Positions 1 through 9,095 of a DNA stretch of 64,000 bases are shown piece after piece. This stretch comes from Bidens hawaiensis (taxonomy: Eukaryota > Streptophyta > Magnoliopsida > Asterales > Asteraceae). Below the pieces are notes generated by a model. The model saw only the letters and a list, made by a program, of their open reading frames with translations. It ran no database searches and was not told the origin of the DNA. Within the stretch, counting starts at the first letter, position 1, and each line of letters begins with the position of its first letter. The translations under genes and the position numbers were made by a program. The DNA is taken from the NCBI GenBank assembly GCA_021521415.1, contig JAIQDT010000192.1, positions 310,001 to 374,000 of the forward strand, written 5' to 3'.

Positions 1-389
1 AATCGAGTCTGTAATGTAATTATGTTTTGATTATATTTATGTTTTGTAATACGCGAAGTTGTCAACAAGTTCGCTATGGCGAACTTGTTGAATCAGCGAA
101 GTTATCGACAACTTCGCCTGTGGCGAAGTTGTCGTATATATAAACTGTTCAGCGGAACAGTTTATGTGTTGGTCGTTTTAGGGTTTTGTTTCAGTTGTTC
201 AGTGACCGTGTTTCGTGTCATAGTCTGTAACAGTGACCTCGGGTCACGTGGTTGTTATCAATATAACGTGGTTGGTTTATTGCTTGTGTGTTCGATCTCT
301 ACATACTCTACACTCGTATCTACCTACGCAGGGATTCCGCACCTGCGTTGTTAGCGACGTCCCGTGTACGATCCGTCCAGGAGCCTACA
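1..389 (+). repeat. E1 5' LTR (truncated by window)
   Basis: It is colinear without indels with 11996-12384 and ends in GAGCCTACA just before the tRNA primer site. It should carry the promoter, transcript start and polyadenylation region. Short palindromes of the GCGAAGTT/AACTTCGC type occupy about 51-130, directly upstream of the TATA box. The 92-codon ORF at 76-354 is identical in both LTRs but has no supporting feature and is not called. Confidence 0.95.
135..144 (+). promoter_or_regulatory. E1 LTR TATA box
   Basis: TATATATAAA lies in the LTR directly downstream of GCGAAGTT palindromes. The 3' LTR repeats it at 12130-12139. The position fits the U3/R boundary of a Copia LTR. The transcription start, expected about 30 bases downstream, cannot be fixed from sequence. 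Confidence 0.7.
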
Positions 390-391
390 AT

Positions 392-404
392 TGGTATCAG
401 AGCC
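392..404 (+). other. E1 primer binding site (initiator Met tRNA)
   Basis: TGGTATCAGAGCC starts two bases after the LTR end. It is the usual plant Copia primer site, complementary to the 3' end of initiator methionine tRNA. Confidence 0.93.
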
Positions 405-951
405 ATCGGCTCGATTGTGAGGTTCGGGATTTCACGCGGGTGTAGAAAACGTCTCGTTTGACCTTTTCGCGGGACGTGTTTTTGTTGGGATTGTGTTTTG
501 CTCGTGCTTGACAGTCATTTTCAAGCCATTGCATTGATCGGAAACTGCTGGATTGATGAAATCAGATCTGAACAGTTTCCTTGTTCATCGGGCGAAGTTA
601 TCGTTCTTCGGGCGAAGTTACCATTCTTCAGGTGAAGTTGCCGTCACTGGAATTAGGGTTTTTGGCGAAGATATAAGGATTAGCGAAGTTAACCACAACT
701 TCGCTTACCTCATAAGTTCGCCTTAGCGAAGTTATCCGCAACTTCGCTTTCCACCCAAGTTCGCTCACCTCCTAAGTTCGCTCATTCTAAGCGAAGTTAT
801 TTTTAACTTCGCCAGGTCAAGCGAATTTAAGGCTCAGCGAAGTTCTCTTTTCAGCGAAGTTAACTTTCAAGCGAAGTTATTCTTAACTTCGCAAACTGAG
901 CTGTTTTAATATTTTTTTTATTATTTTCAGGTTTTTCAGGTTTTCGCAAGG
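405..951 (+). repeat. E1 gag leader with GCGAAGTT palindrome array
   Basis: This untranslated leader lies between primer site and gag. From about 586 to 897 it holds many direct and inverted copies of GCGAAGTT/AACTTCGC, often paired as hairpins with 4-8 base loops. Its 3' end is very U-rich and contains TTTTCAGG just before the gag ATG, which resembles a splice acceptor; E2 lacks that CAG, so I do not call an intron. Confidence 0.8.
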
Positions 952-3576
952 ATGTCGTCAATTAACATCTCCGATTTGGTCAAGATGGAAGTAGAAGCGG
1001 GGTCTGCCACTAAGGCCCCGAGGCTGATGAAAGGAACTGACTTCGTGGCATGGAAGGATAGATTCATCCAATACATTAAATACCAGGATGCCAAAATGTG
1101 GGTGTGCATCCAGGATGGATATATCCCTCCAACTATGCAATACGAAGGCCGTGACGTAGTTAAGAAGTACAGCAAAATGGAGGACGAAGAAAAGAAAATG
1201 TACGAGGCCGAAAGCAAGGCCCATGCTGCGATAACAATGGCACTTCCTCAAGAGGTTCTCCATACGTTCCGAAAGTACACTTCTGCTAGAGAGCTTTGGG
1301 ATGCTCTTGAAAATAGATTCGAGGGGAATGTGGGTATCCGTGCATCAAAGATCAAACTCTTAAAGACCCAGTTCTCCGTCTTCAAATTTTTGAAGAACGA
1401 ATCACTGGATGATATTATCACCAGATACTATCATCTAATGACAGAGCTTAGCAATTATTCGATTGCTTACCGAGAAGAAGAGATCGTTGAAAAGCTTCTC
1501 GATGCTCTCCCACCGAAGTGGGAAATGTACACCGTTCTTATGAGGGAAGACAGAGACTTTCCAAATTATGATCTGGAAACAGCAGTAAACAAGCTCAGAA
1601 CTTATGAGCTTAATATGGTTCGAAAAGAAACACCAACAGATCAGATACAAGACCCTGGTATGTATGGTGCAAAGATTAACTCAGGCTCAAGTTCGAGGCC
1701 TGAATCTGCTGCTTTTTACTCGAAAGGGGAGTCAGGTCCTGACTCTTCTCATGAAGGAAACGTTTCTGTGAACATGAACGGTGATGTATGTTTTGTTGCT
1801 GGAGGATCAAGTACTTCAAAGCCTCAAGCATCCACAAGTAGTTTTTCTGCAAATGCCTCAAGCAATAATTATACCAAGATGCCTATGAGTGTAAAATCTG
1901 CTGAAGAGCAGTTTGCAGTCTATGCATCATTTATTGCATCATACGAAAACTACATCCAGGGGAAGATTGTGGACCCTGCTGTACTGGATGAGGACTACGA
2001 CCAGATCGATGCTGATGATCTGGAGGAGATGGATTTGCAATGGCAAATGGCAATGATTGTGAGGCGTGTGAAACGGTTTATGAACAAAACTGGGAGAAAG
2101 TTTGTTGGTGGTAGGCCCGGTTTCGACAAATCCAAGGTAAGGTGCTATAATTGTCAACAGTACGGGCACTTTGCCAAGGAATGCAGAAATGAGAGGGTTG
2201 AACGAGGACAAGGTCGGCCTACACAACACTCTGGAGTTAACAGAGAGATTAACGCCATGTTGACCAGAGAAGCAGGTGAGTACAACTGGAACCTGCATTC
2301 AAGTGGTTCTGGTGAGCAAGCAAACATGGCTGAGGCTGAAGTTAAAGAATGTGAGAAGGTTGATGGAAATGAGAAAGCTACTGAAGAAGAAACAGCTTTC
2401 ATGGCAGATGACAAGGATAATCGCTCCGAGGTAAGTACTAAGAATATTTGTACTAGTTGTGAGAATTTGTCTGAGCAACTTAAAACGATAACTGATCAGT
2501 ATGTCCGTTTAGATGCTGACTTTAAAACTATTAAAGAAGATCACCATTTTACGAAAGCAAGAGAAACGAGCTATAAAATTAAAATAAAAGCATGTGAAAA
2601 AGACGTTCAAAGCTTAAAAATTAAACTTGCTGAGAAAATTGAAATAATTGATCTTAGTTATGAAGTTTTAGAGGAAAAAACAAAATTGATTGCTGATCGA
2701 GATAAACAGATTGCTGACCACCAGGTAAAGGTGGTGGAACTGAACCGCAAACTTGAGCAGTTCAGGAATTCCTCGGTCATCCTTGATCACCTCGTGAGTG
2801 ATCAAGGTACCTCTGCAAAAAGGGGAGGAATCGGTTATCACGAAGTTCCACCACCCTTTAACCACAACTATACTTATAATCCGAGTGTTCAGAAATCTGT
2901 TGATTTCGAGGTTCCTCAGACAACTCCTATCAAGATTACAAGTGTAGAACCAAGTGTTAGCTGTGGCGAAACGAGTTCGCCTGTTTCTAGTGTGAATATT
3001 TCTGTTTCGAGTCCAGTCTCATCGGATTCGGATAAGTTGTCCGAATCTGGTCAGACAAAAGAGAAGGCAAGTTTACCCACTGAAGGAGATAAAATTAAAA
3101 TTTCTAAAAAGAGTTCTCCACTCAATCCGTATGTCCCACCTTATGTGAGACGAACGGCTGGTAACACAGCCTCTACATCCAAGCCAACATTTGACAAGAA
3201 AATGGAGAGTCGATGTTGCTTTAGATGTAACAAGTTAGGACATCTAGTTGCAGATTGCCCTTTGAAACCAAGATTCAGAGGAGTGAAGCCAAATAAAACT
3301 GAGTATAAGCATCATTTTGTTACTGCTAAAAATGAAAACTTTAAAAAATGCCAAAACGTATCGAATACAAGTTTTCATAAAAACAAACCTCAGTTTTACA
3401 ACCAAACCACAAAAAATAACACTTTCAATTCTCAAAGGTTTGGGAGGCATTACACTCAATCTGCAAGGAGATTCCCTAACAGGACTTACAGAAATTATCC
3501 TGATGCTAACTTGAGAAAGCCAGGGTACGGGACGTATCGATCCAAGACCAATTGGTCATGGGTCCCAAGATTCTAA
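952..3576 (+). CDS. gag: Copia gag (capsid/nucleocapsid) protein
   Basis: This 874-residue gag protein should form the virus-like particle and package element RNA. The first 235 residues or so match the UBN2/Copia-type gag domain, including a tryptophan-containing start region and the DALPPKWEMY segment. A CCHC zinc knuckle with all four ligands lies at residues 398-411, a charged coiled-coil-like region at about 500-620, and a second CCHC knuckle at 756-769. The ATG at 952 is chosen because E2 has the same start and length. The C-terminal half beyond residue 493 falls inside a putative retained intron (2431-3596). It overlaps the pol frame by 67 nt in the -1 direction. No internal stop is seen. 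Confidence 0.93.
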   Translation: MSSINISDLVKMEVEAGSATKAPRLMKGTDFVAWKDRFIQYIKYQDAKMWVCIQDGYIPPTMQYEGRDVVKKYSKMEDEEKKMYEAESKAHAAITMALPQEVLHTFRKYTSARELWDALENRFEGNVGIRASKIKLLKTQFSVFKFLKNESLDDIITRYYHLMTELSNYSIAYREEEIVEKLLDALPPKWEMYTVLMREDRDFPNYDLETAVNKLRTYELNMVRKETPTDQIQDPGMYGAKINSGSSSRPESAAFYSKGESGPDSSHEGNVSVNMNGDVCFVAGGSSTSKPQASTSSFSANASSNNYTKMPMSVKSAEEQFAVYASFIASYENYIQGKIVDPAVLDEDYDQIDADDLEEMDLQWQMAMIVRRVKRFMNKTGRKFVGGRPGFDKSKVRCYNCQQYGHFAKECRNERVERGQGRPTQHSGVNREINAMLTREAGEYNWNLHSSGSGEQANMAEAEVKECEKVDGNEKATEEETAFMADDKDNRSEVSTKNICTSCENLSEQLKTITDQYVRLDADFKTIKEDHHFTKARETSYKIKIKACEKDVQSLKIKLAEKIEIIDLSYEVLEEKTKLIADRDKQIADHQVKVVELNRKLEQFRNSSVILDHLVSDQGTSAKRGGIGYHEVPPPFNHNYTYNPSVQKSVDFEVPQTTPIKITSVEPSVSCGETSSPVSSVNISVSSPVSSDSDKLSESGQTKEKASLPTEGDKIKISKKSSPLNPYVPPYVRRTAGNTASTSKPTFDKKMESRCCFRCNKLGHLVADCPLKPRFRGVKPNKTEYKHHFVTAKNENFKKCQNVSNTSFHKNKPQFYNQTTKNNTFNSQRFGRHYTQSARRFPNRTYRNYPDANLRKPGYGTYRSKTNWSWVPRF

Positions 3577-3596
3577 CTCGTTGTTTTATTGTGCAG
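2431..3596 (+). other. E1 putative intron joining gag to pol
   Basis: GAG|GTAAGT at 2430/2431 is a consensus donor on a gag codon boundary. CTAAC (3573-3577, overlapping the gag stop), a T-rich tract and TGCAG|GAACAG at 3596/3597 form a good acceptor on a pol codon boundary. Removing 1166 nt would fuse gag residues 1-493 to protease in frame and delete the second zinc knuckle. E2 has the same sites and the same length; E3 and E4 have GT donors at the homologous codon and the same acceptor. Alternatives are -1 frameshifting in the 67-nt overlap or a spare donor at 2137. Confidence 0.55.
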
Positions 3597-6500
3597 GAAC
3601 AGTTGAATAGGGCTGCCAACAATCTTTGGATTGTAGATAGCGGCTGTTCCAGGCACATGACAGGCAACAAACACTTGTTGCAAGACTTAAAACCTGTTCA
3701 GGGAGCAAGAGTTAGTTTTGCTGGTGAAAGCGGTGGAAGGATTACCGGAAGAGGAACTGTGTCGAATGGGAGAATGACACTTGAGAATGTAAATTTTGTG
3801 GAGGAGTTAAAGCATAATCTGCTGAGTGTGTCGCAGATTTGTGATAAAGATTACACTGTCCATTTCACGAAGAATGAAGCGATAGTATTGAAGCCTGGTT
3901 TTCAGATACCAGACGAATGGATAGTTATGAAAGCTCCACGTGAAACGAATACATATGTGATGGACATGAGGTCTACTGAAATGGCCACCGGAGAATCTTG
4001 TTTAATGACAAAAGCAAGCGAATCAGAATCAGAATTGTGGCACAGGAGAATGGGACATATTCATCTTCGGAAGATGAACTTCATTGTCAAGAATGGGCTT
4101 GTGATGGGCGTTCCCTTAAAAAGTTTTAACTTTGAAGACAAATGCATAGCCTGTAAGAAGGGAAAACAACACAAGAAAACCCATCTCACCAAGAAGATCA
4201 ATTCAATTGCCGGTACTCTAGAACTACTTCATATGGATCTCTTCGGTCCCGTGAATGTACAAAGTCTAGGAGGTACCTCTTACTGCTTGGTGATCACTGA
4301 TGACTACTCGCGATATTCGTGGGTATATTTTCTGAAAACGAAAGATGAGACGGCTCAAATGGTGAAGAATCTAATTACAAAAGTTGAGAACGTCATGAGT
4401 AAATCAGTTAAATACATCAGAAGCGACAATGGGACAGAGTTCAAGAACTTTGAAATGGAAATCTTCTGTCTTCAGAAGGGAATTGAACATCAATACAGCG
4501 CTCCGTATACTCCACAACAGAATGGAGTGGCTGAAAGGAAGAACCGAACGTTAATAGAAGGAGCCAGAACTATGCTGGCAGACTCGAAGCTTCCTGTGAT
4601 GTTCTGGGCTGAAGCAGTTGCTACAGCCTGCTATGTTCTGAATAGGGTGTTAACCGTTAAGAGACTTGGAAAAACTTGTTACGAGCTTATGCACGGAAGG
4701 AAGCCCAACTTGTGCGGTCTTGAACCATTTGGGTCTCCTTGTTCGATTTTGAAGACTAATTCGAAATTTGGTGAAGTAGCCGATGAGGGAATCCTAGTCG
4801 GTTATGTTGTTGGGACTCCCAACAGACGGGTCTTCAATACGTCGACTTGCAAGGTGGAGGTGGTTTGTAACACCGACATTACTAGTTACCAACCGCCAAA
4901 ACCAAGCAATGGACCTGCTGAGCTTTTCGACTATGTTAAACTTTTTAAGTCGTTTAACGTACCTGATTTGGAAATTTCTGAAGAAGACGAAAGAGCTGTG
5001 ACGAAGATGATACTTGATGAGGAAGAGAATCTATTGCAACATCAGACGTTTGAGAAATCTCAACCTTCCACATCAAACCCTATCGATACCCCTACGGCCT
5101 CAACTGAAGAAGAATTTATTAATCCTTTTCACTCTCAGCCAGAAACAACCATAGATGAGATCTCTTCAAATTTGGAAGATAATTTGCATGTCGGTGCTGT
5201 TCCGACCACGAGAATTCACAAAGATCACCCTTTGGAGAATGTTATAGGTGATGTGTCCTCCGGTGTACAAACCAGAAGTAGCTTGAATGAGCACACCTGT
5301 GTTTATACAAGCATAAAAGAAACGTGTATAATGAATGAATGTTTGTATTCCTGCTTTATAAGCCAAATTGAACCAAAGAATTATCAAATGGCTTTAAAGG
5401 ACAGCTCGTGGGTCGAGGCCATGCAAGAAGAGTTGGCTTAGTTCGAGAAAATGGAAGTTTGGACCTTGGTTGAAAAACCAAGAAATGTGCATGCTATAGG
5501 CACAAAATGGGTGTTCAAGTGTAAGAGAGATGATAAGGGAATTATCGTAAGAAATAAGGCGAGGCTGGTTGTTAAAGGTTTTAATCAGCAAGAGGGTATT
5601 GATTACAATGAGGTGTTTGCTCCTGTTGCCCGGTTAGAAGCGATTCGATTGATTTTGGCGTTTGCTGCATTTAAAAAGATGAAGGTATTTCAGTTGGATG
5701 TGAAGAGCGCGTTTCTAAACGGGAAAGTTGATGAGGTTGTGTATGTTGAGCAACCTCCGGGTTTTCCTGACCCAGACTTTCCTGATCACGTATACAGGTT
5801 GAGCAAGGCGTTATATGGGTTACATCAGGCACCTCGTGCCTGGTATTCAACGTTATCGGACTACTTGCTGGAAAATGGTTTTGAAAGGGGATTGATTGAC
5901 AGTACGTTGTTTGTGAAGAGAGAAGGATGTGACTTCCTACTGGTTCAAGTCTACGTGGATGATATCATTTTTGCTGCATCAAGAGTATCCATGTGTCAGG
6001 ATTTTGAAGCTGTCATGAAGAAACGATTCGAGATGAGTGCTATGGGTGAACTAACTTTCTTTCTAGGATTGCAGGTTGATCAGAAGAAGGACGGGATGTT
6101 CATTCATCAAACGAAGTACGTTCATGATGTGCTGAAAAGATTCAAGATGGAGGACAGTTCTCCATATGATACTCCAATCTGCGTCAATCACAAATTGGGT
6201 GCTGAATCAGATGGTGACGCAGATGTGGACCCAACTCTGTATCGGGCGATAATAGGTTCCTTAATGTATTTAACTGCTTCTAGGCCTGATATAATGTTTG
6301 CTGTTTGTCTTTGTGCACGTTTTCAGGCAAATCCGAAAGAATCTCATTTGAAAGGTGCAAAGAGGATACTACGGTATCTCAAGGGTAAGCCGAAGCTAGG
6401 GTTGTGGTACCCAAAGGGAGGAGACGTTGAACTGGTGGCATATACAGATTCTGATTATGGGGGATGCAATCAGAGTCGGAAGTCAACAACAGGAGGCTGT

Positions 6501-6899
6501 CAGTTTCTTGGAGGAAGATTAGTTTCCTGGCAGTGCAAGAAACAGACATCAGTTGCAATTTCAACATGCGAAGCTGAATACATGGCAGCATCCAACTGCT
6601 GCTCTCAGGTTTTGTGGATTCAGCAACAATTACGCGACTATGGTCTGAATTTCTTACTCACTCCTATTTTAATTGATAACACTGCCGCCATCTCAGTAAT
6701 TAACAATCCCGTGAAGCACACTAAAACTAAGCATATTGACATTCGTCATCACTTCATACGGGATTGTGCTGAGAAGAAACTGATCAAGATCGAAAAAGTT
6801 GATACACTTGAAAATTTTGCTGACTTGTTTACAAAAGCGTTTGATAAATCCAGATTTCAAAACCTAATTGAGTTGAACGGGATGATCAATCCCGAGTAA
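3552..6899 (+). pseudogene. pol: Copia pol polyprotein, one nonsense codon
   Basis: The polyprotein holds aspartic protease (DSG near 3636-3644), the HHCC zinc region (about 4035-4160), the DDE integrase core (conserved Asp segments near 4230 and 4430, Glu in the NGVAERKNRTL segment near 4520), reverse transcriptase with YVDD at 5952-5963, and Copia RNase H (TDSDYGG near 6445). One frame is open from 3510 to 6899 except for TAG at 5439-5441, where E2 has CAG, so the stop is probably a C-to-T change. It lies between integrase and RT and should remove RT and RNase H. No AUG with convincing context marks a separate start; expression is likely by splicing or -1 frameshift from gag. Confidence 0.92.
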
Positions 6900-6979
6900 C
6901 CATGCCTTTGGTTTTTAAAAAATAAAAAAAAATAAAAAAAAAATAAAAAAAAATAAAAAATTTTGTGTCATTATTGCTT

Positions 6980-7242
6980 AAAATTAGTCGGTTACCTCGG
7001 TTTGATGGACATATCCTCGGATATGTTTTGGTCCTCGTTTCGAATTAGAAAATGAGGATAGCCATTAACCGGAAGACGGAAAGTGACCGGGGCAGTTATG
7101 ACGTGTGTTCTTTCAGTTGCTGAAAATTAGTCGGTCATTCTTAGTAAGAAGGACACATACTTGTATGTGGTCGGTCCAGTTGATCCATTGGATCTTCAGG
7201 ATAGCCGTTTACCTGACGACTTTGACGTGATCGGGGCGATTG
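6980..7242 (+). repeat. E1 duplicated post-pol palindrome modules
   Basis: Two diverged direct copies (6980-7101 and 7123-7242) each run: AAAATTAGTCGGT, a palindrome (ACATATCC..GGATATGT or ACATAC..GTATGT), TGGTCC-like sequence, AGGATAGCC, an ACC-TGAC segment, and CGGGGC. E2 has both copies at 34231-34496. The E3/E4 family has two copies at the same place with the palindrome and the AGGATARCC and GGGG segments preserved. RNA structure or a processing signal is possible; function unknown. Confidence 0.7.
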
Positions 7243-7529
7243 AAATCAAAAATTTTATATGGGAAATGAAATTACTTTTCAAGTCTAATACTTCGTAAGA
7301 AGTTCTTTGCTGTGTTTAACAGAAAATTGATCCAACCTTGGAAAATGATATATATACTGATTGTGTGTGCTTAACTAGTGAAGTTATTAGGCTTAAAAGG
7401 CTTTAGAACAGTCATTGTATGTCATGGTAATTTTTATGGTGCGTAAAAGTGTATGTGATACTAACTTAAACTACTCGAATTTACGTGGAAACTCCTTAAG
7501 AGTTTTGTATGTCTTCACACATATCTTTT

Positions 7530-7575
7530 CGAATGATAGGCAGAAAAGCGACTACCCAGTCATACACGAGCCCGT
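7530..7575 (+). other. Conserved block QKSDYPVIH in spacer
   Basis: About 45 bases around 7530-7575 are nearly identical in all four Copia copies although the flanks are diverged. In one frame they read QKSDYPVIHEP. The E1-E3 differences AGC/AGT, GAC/GAT and CCC/CCT are synonymous in that frame. The enclosing open frame in E1 (7415-7645) has 76 codons, but its ends are not conserved. It is either a tiny coding exon or a conserved nucleic-acid signal. Confidence 0.5.
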
Positions 7576-8269
7576 GAGTGTTCTGATTCCCGTGAAGAAA
7601 TCATTTCAAGACACTGCAGTGATCCAGATTCGGGACTTGCAGTAGTTTAGTACTCCGAAGTCAATAAGAATGTTTGGTTAAAAAAAAAAAAATAAAAAAA
7701 AAAATACATGTATATTTTTAGTACTTATGAGACATAGTAACAATCAAGACTTCTCAAGTCTGGAGTAAGAAGAGAACGGGAAGCAGACAACGAGAATATA
7801 CAAGTTAATCAGACACTATGGGTCGAAGTCAACTCGGGGTGACTTGGGTATAGCCAAATACGCTTTGAGAATAGATAGAAGACATCATTATCTCTGAGTT
7901 GTTGCCCACTTAAAATTTTGAGCTTAACTGAACCTTAATACGTATCACAGAAACGATGAAAACCATTTAAGTTATTCACATGCTTGCAACCTGTTTCTCT
8001 ATGTCATAATACAGCTAAACACGGATCCAAGTGACAGTCACATAGTTAGTATGATTCCTGTTAGGATCTTTTCTAAAACATAGTGGTCCCTGACTAGACT
8101 GAAATTTGATCCCTTATTTCGTTAAAATTTTTATAAGTTTTTCTATTTTTGTAGTTATGTTATTGTAAAACTGGTTACTTGGACATGATCATTTTTGTTT
8201 AACTCTTTTTGGAAACTTCAAATGTTAAGTGCAAGCTTATTCAAACTTAAAGGGCTGATTTTGAAATTA

Positions 8270-8495
8270 TGGGCGAAGTTGTTGAATTCGGCGAAGTTGT
8301 GCTTAACTTCGCCAAGGCGAAGTTAAACGTAACTTCACCTGAACCAACTCAGCCCTATATAAGGCTTTTGATACAGTAGCAGTATCATTTATTTTCGAAA
8401 TTCCGGCGAACTTATTATCAAAACCAAAGAATTCCGGCGATCTTGTTTTCATTCCGTTTTCGATCCTTGATTTCAGTTTCTTGTGCTCATTGACG
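8270..8495 (+). promoter_or_regulatory. E1 internal promoter and leader exon of aORF
   Basis: GCGAAGTT/AACTTCGC palindromes at 8273-8335 are followed by TATATAAG at 8356-8363, then about 110 bases without any ATG, ending at a donor GACG|GTATGT (8495/8496). The arrangement repeats the LTR, where the same palindromes precede the TATA box. E2, E3 and E4 have a TATA box 130-154 bases from a donor at the same place. I infer a separate promoter for the extra ORF. Confidence 0.6.
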
Positions 8496-9093
8496 GTATG
8501 TGTGGTCAATATCATTCACATACTTACTCGTTCGGTATAGTTTTACCCGGTTCGAGACCTCGGGTCGTCGAACCTTCAAAACCTAGTTTTTCACCTTTGT
8601 GTTACGTGTTCATGGACGTCCTTTACGTCTCAATATCATTAATCTATGTTGTTCTTCACTGCTGGATCGTCAAATCGGTCCGAAAACATCGGATCTAAAC
8701 CTTGAATCTGAACAGTCGCCGTTTCAGATTCAGGCGAAGTTAAGGTTTAGGCGAAGTTATCCACAACTTCGCCAGGAGATTAATTTCGCCTGTGGCGAAG
8801 TTATCCGTAACTTCGCCTTGAAGCTTAAGTTCGGCTGTGGCGAAGTTATCCGTAACTTCGCCTTGAACTCAAGTTCGCCTGTGGCGATGTTGTGATTCGG
8901 CGAAGTTATCATAAACTTCGCCTATATCTTTTACCTTAACAGTTTTAGACGAAATTATAGTTGAAGCGAAGTTGTTTCCAACTTCGCCTCACCTATAAGT
9001 TCGCCTGTACAGGTTTAATAACAACTTCGCTCATGGTACTTAGCGAACTTGTGAGCTGCTTACACACTGTCTAACTTGTTTTGTTTGGTGCAG
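8496..9093 (+). other. E1 putative aORF leader intron with palindrome array
   Basis: The donor GTATGT at 8496 and the acceptor (CTAAC, T-rich tract, GTGCAG ending at 9093) enclose 598 bases that contain ATGs. The aORF ATG lies two bases into the next exon. About 8733-9050 is filled with GGCGAAGTTATCC..AACTTCGCC hairpins, partly as 44-45 bp tandem units. In E2 the acceptor is CTGTAG at the same site, so the AG is kept while the neighbouring base changes. Confidence 0.6.
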
Positions 9094-9095
9094 AT

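Larger units (their letters stand above)
6900..8269 (+). other. E1 pol-aORF spacer
   Basis: This noncoding spacer follows the pol stop. It begins with A-rich tracts (6916-6960), then two palindrome-bearing modules (6980-7242), a strongly conserved block (7530-7575), another A-rich tract (7680-7705) and a block at about 7820-8080. All of these can be matched to E3/E4 on the minus strand. Apart from those blocks I see no gene. Confidence 0.7.

Noticed and set aside
76..354. 92-codon ORF repeated in the E1 LTRs (also 12071-12349)
   Set aside because: It spans the TATA box and palindromes and is identical in both LTRs only because LTRs are copies; E2 LTRs do not keep the frame as one ORF.
925..951. 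Splice acceptor before gag ATG in E1 (TTTTCAGG)
   Set aside because: E2 has CGG at the site and I found no clear donor in the leader.
2137..2145. Alternative donor AAG|GTAAGG in E1 gag
   Set aside because: Good consensus and codon phase, also in E2, but absent in E3, so less likely the main site than 2431.
8483..8895. Open frames over the palindrome array before the aORF
   Set aside because: They are repeat-derived frames inside the putative intron and are not kept in E2.
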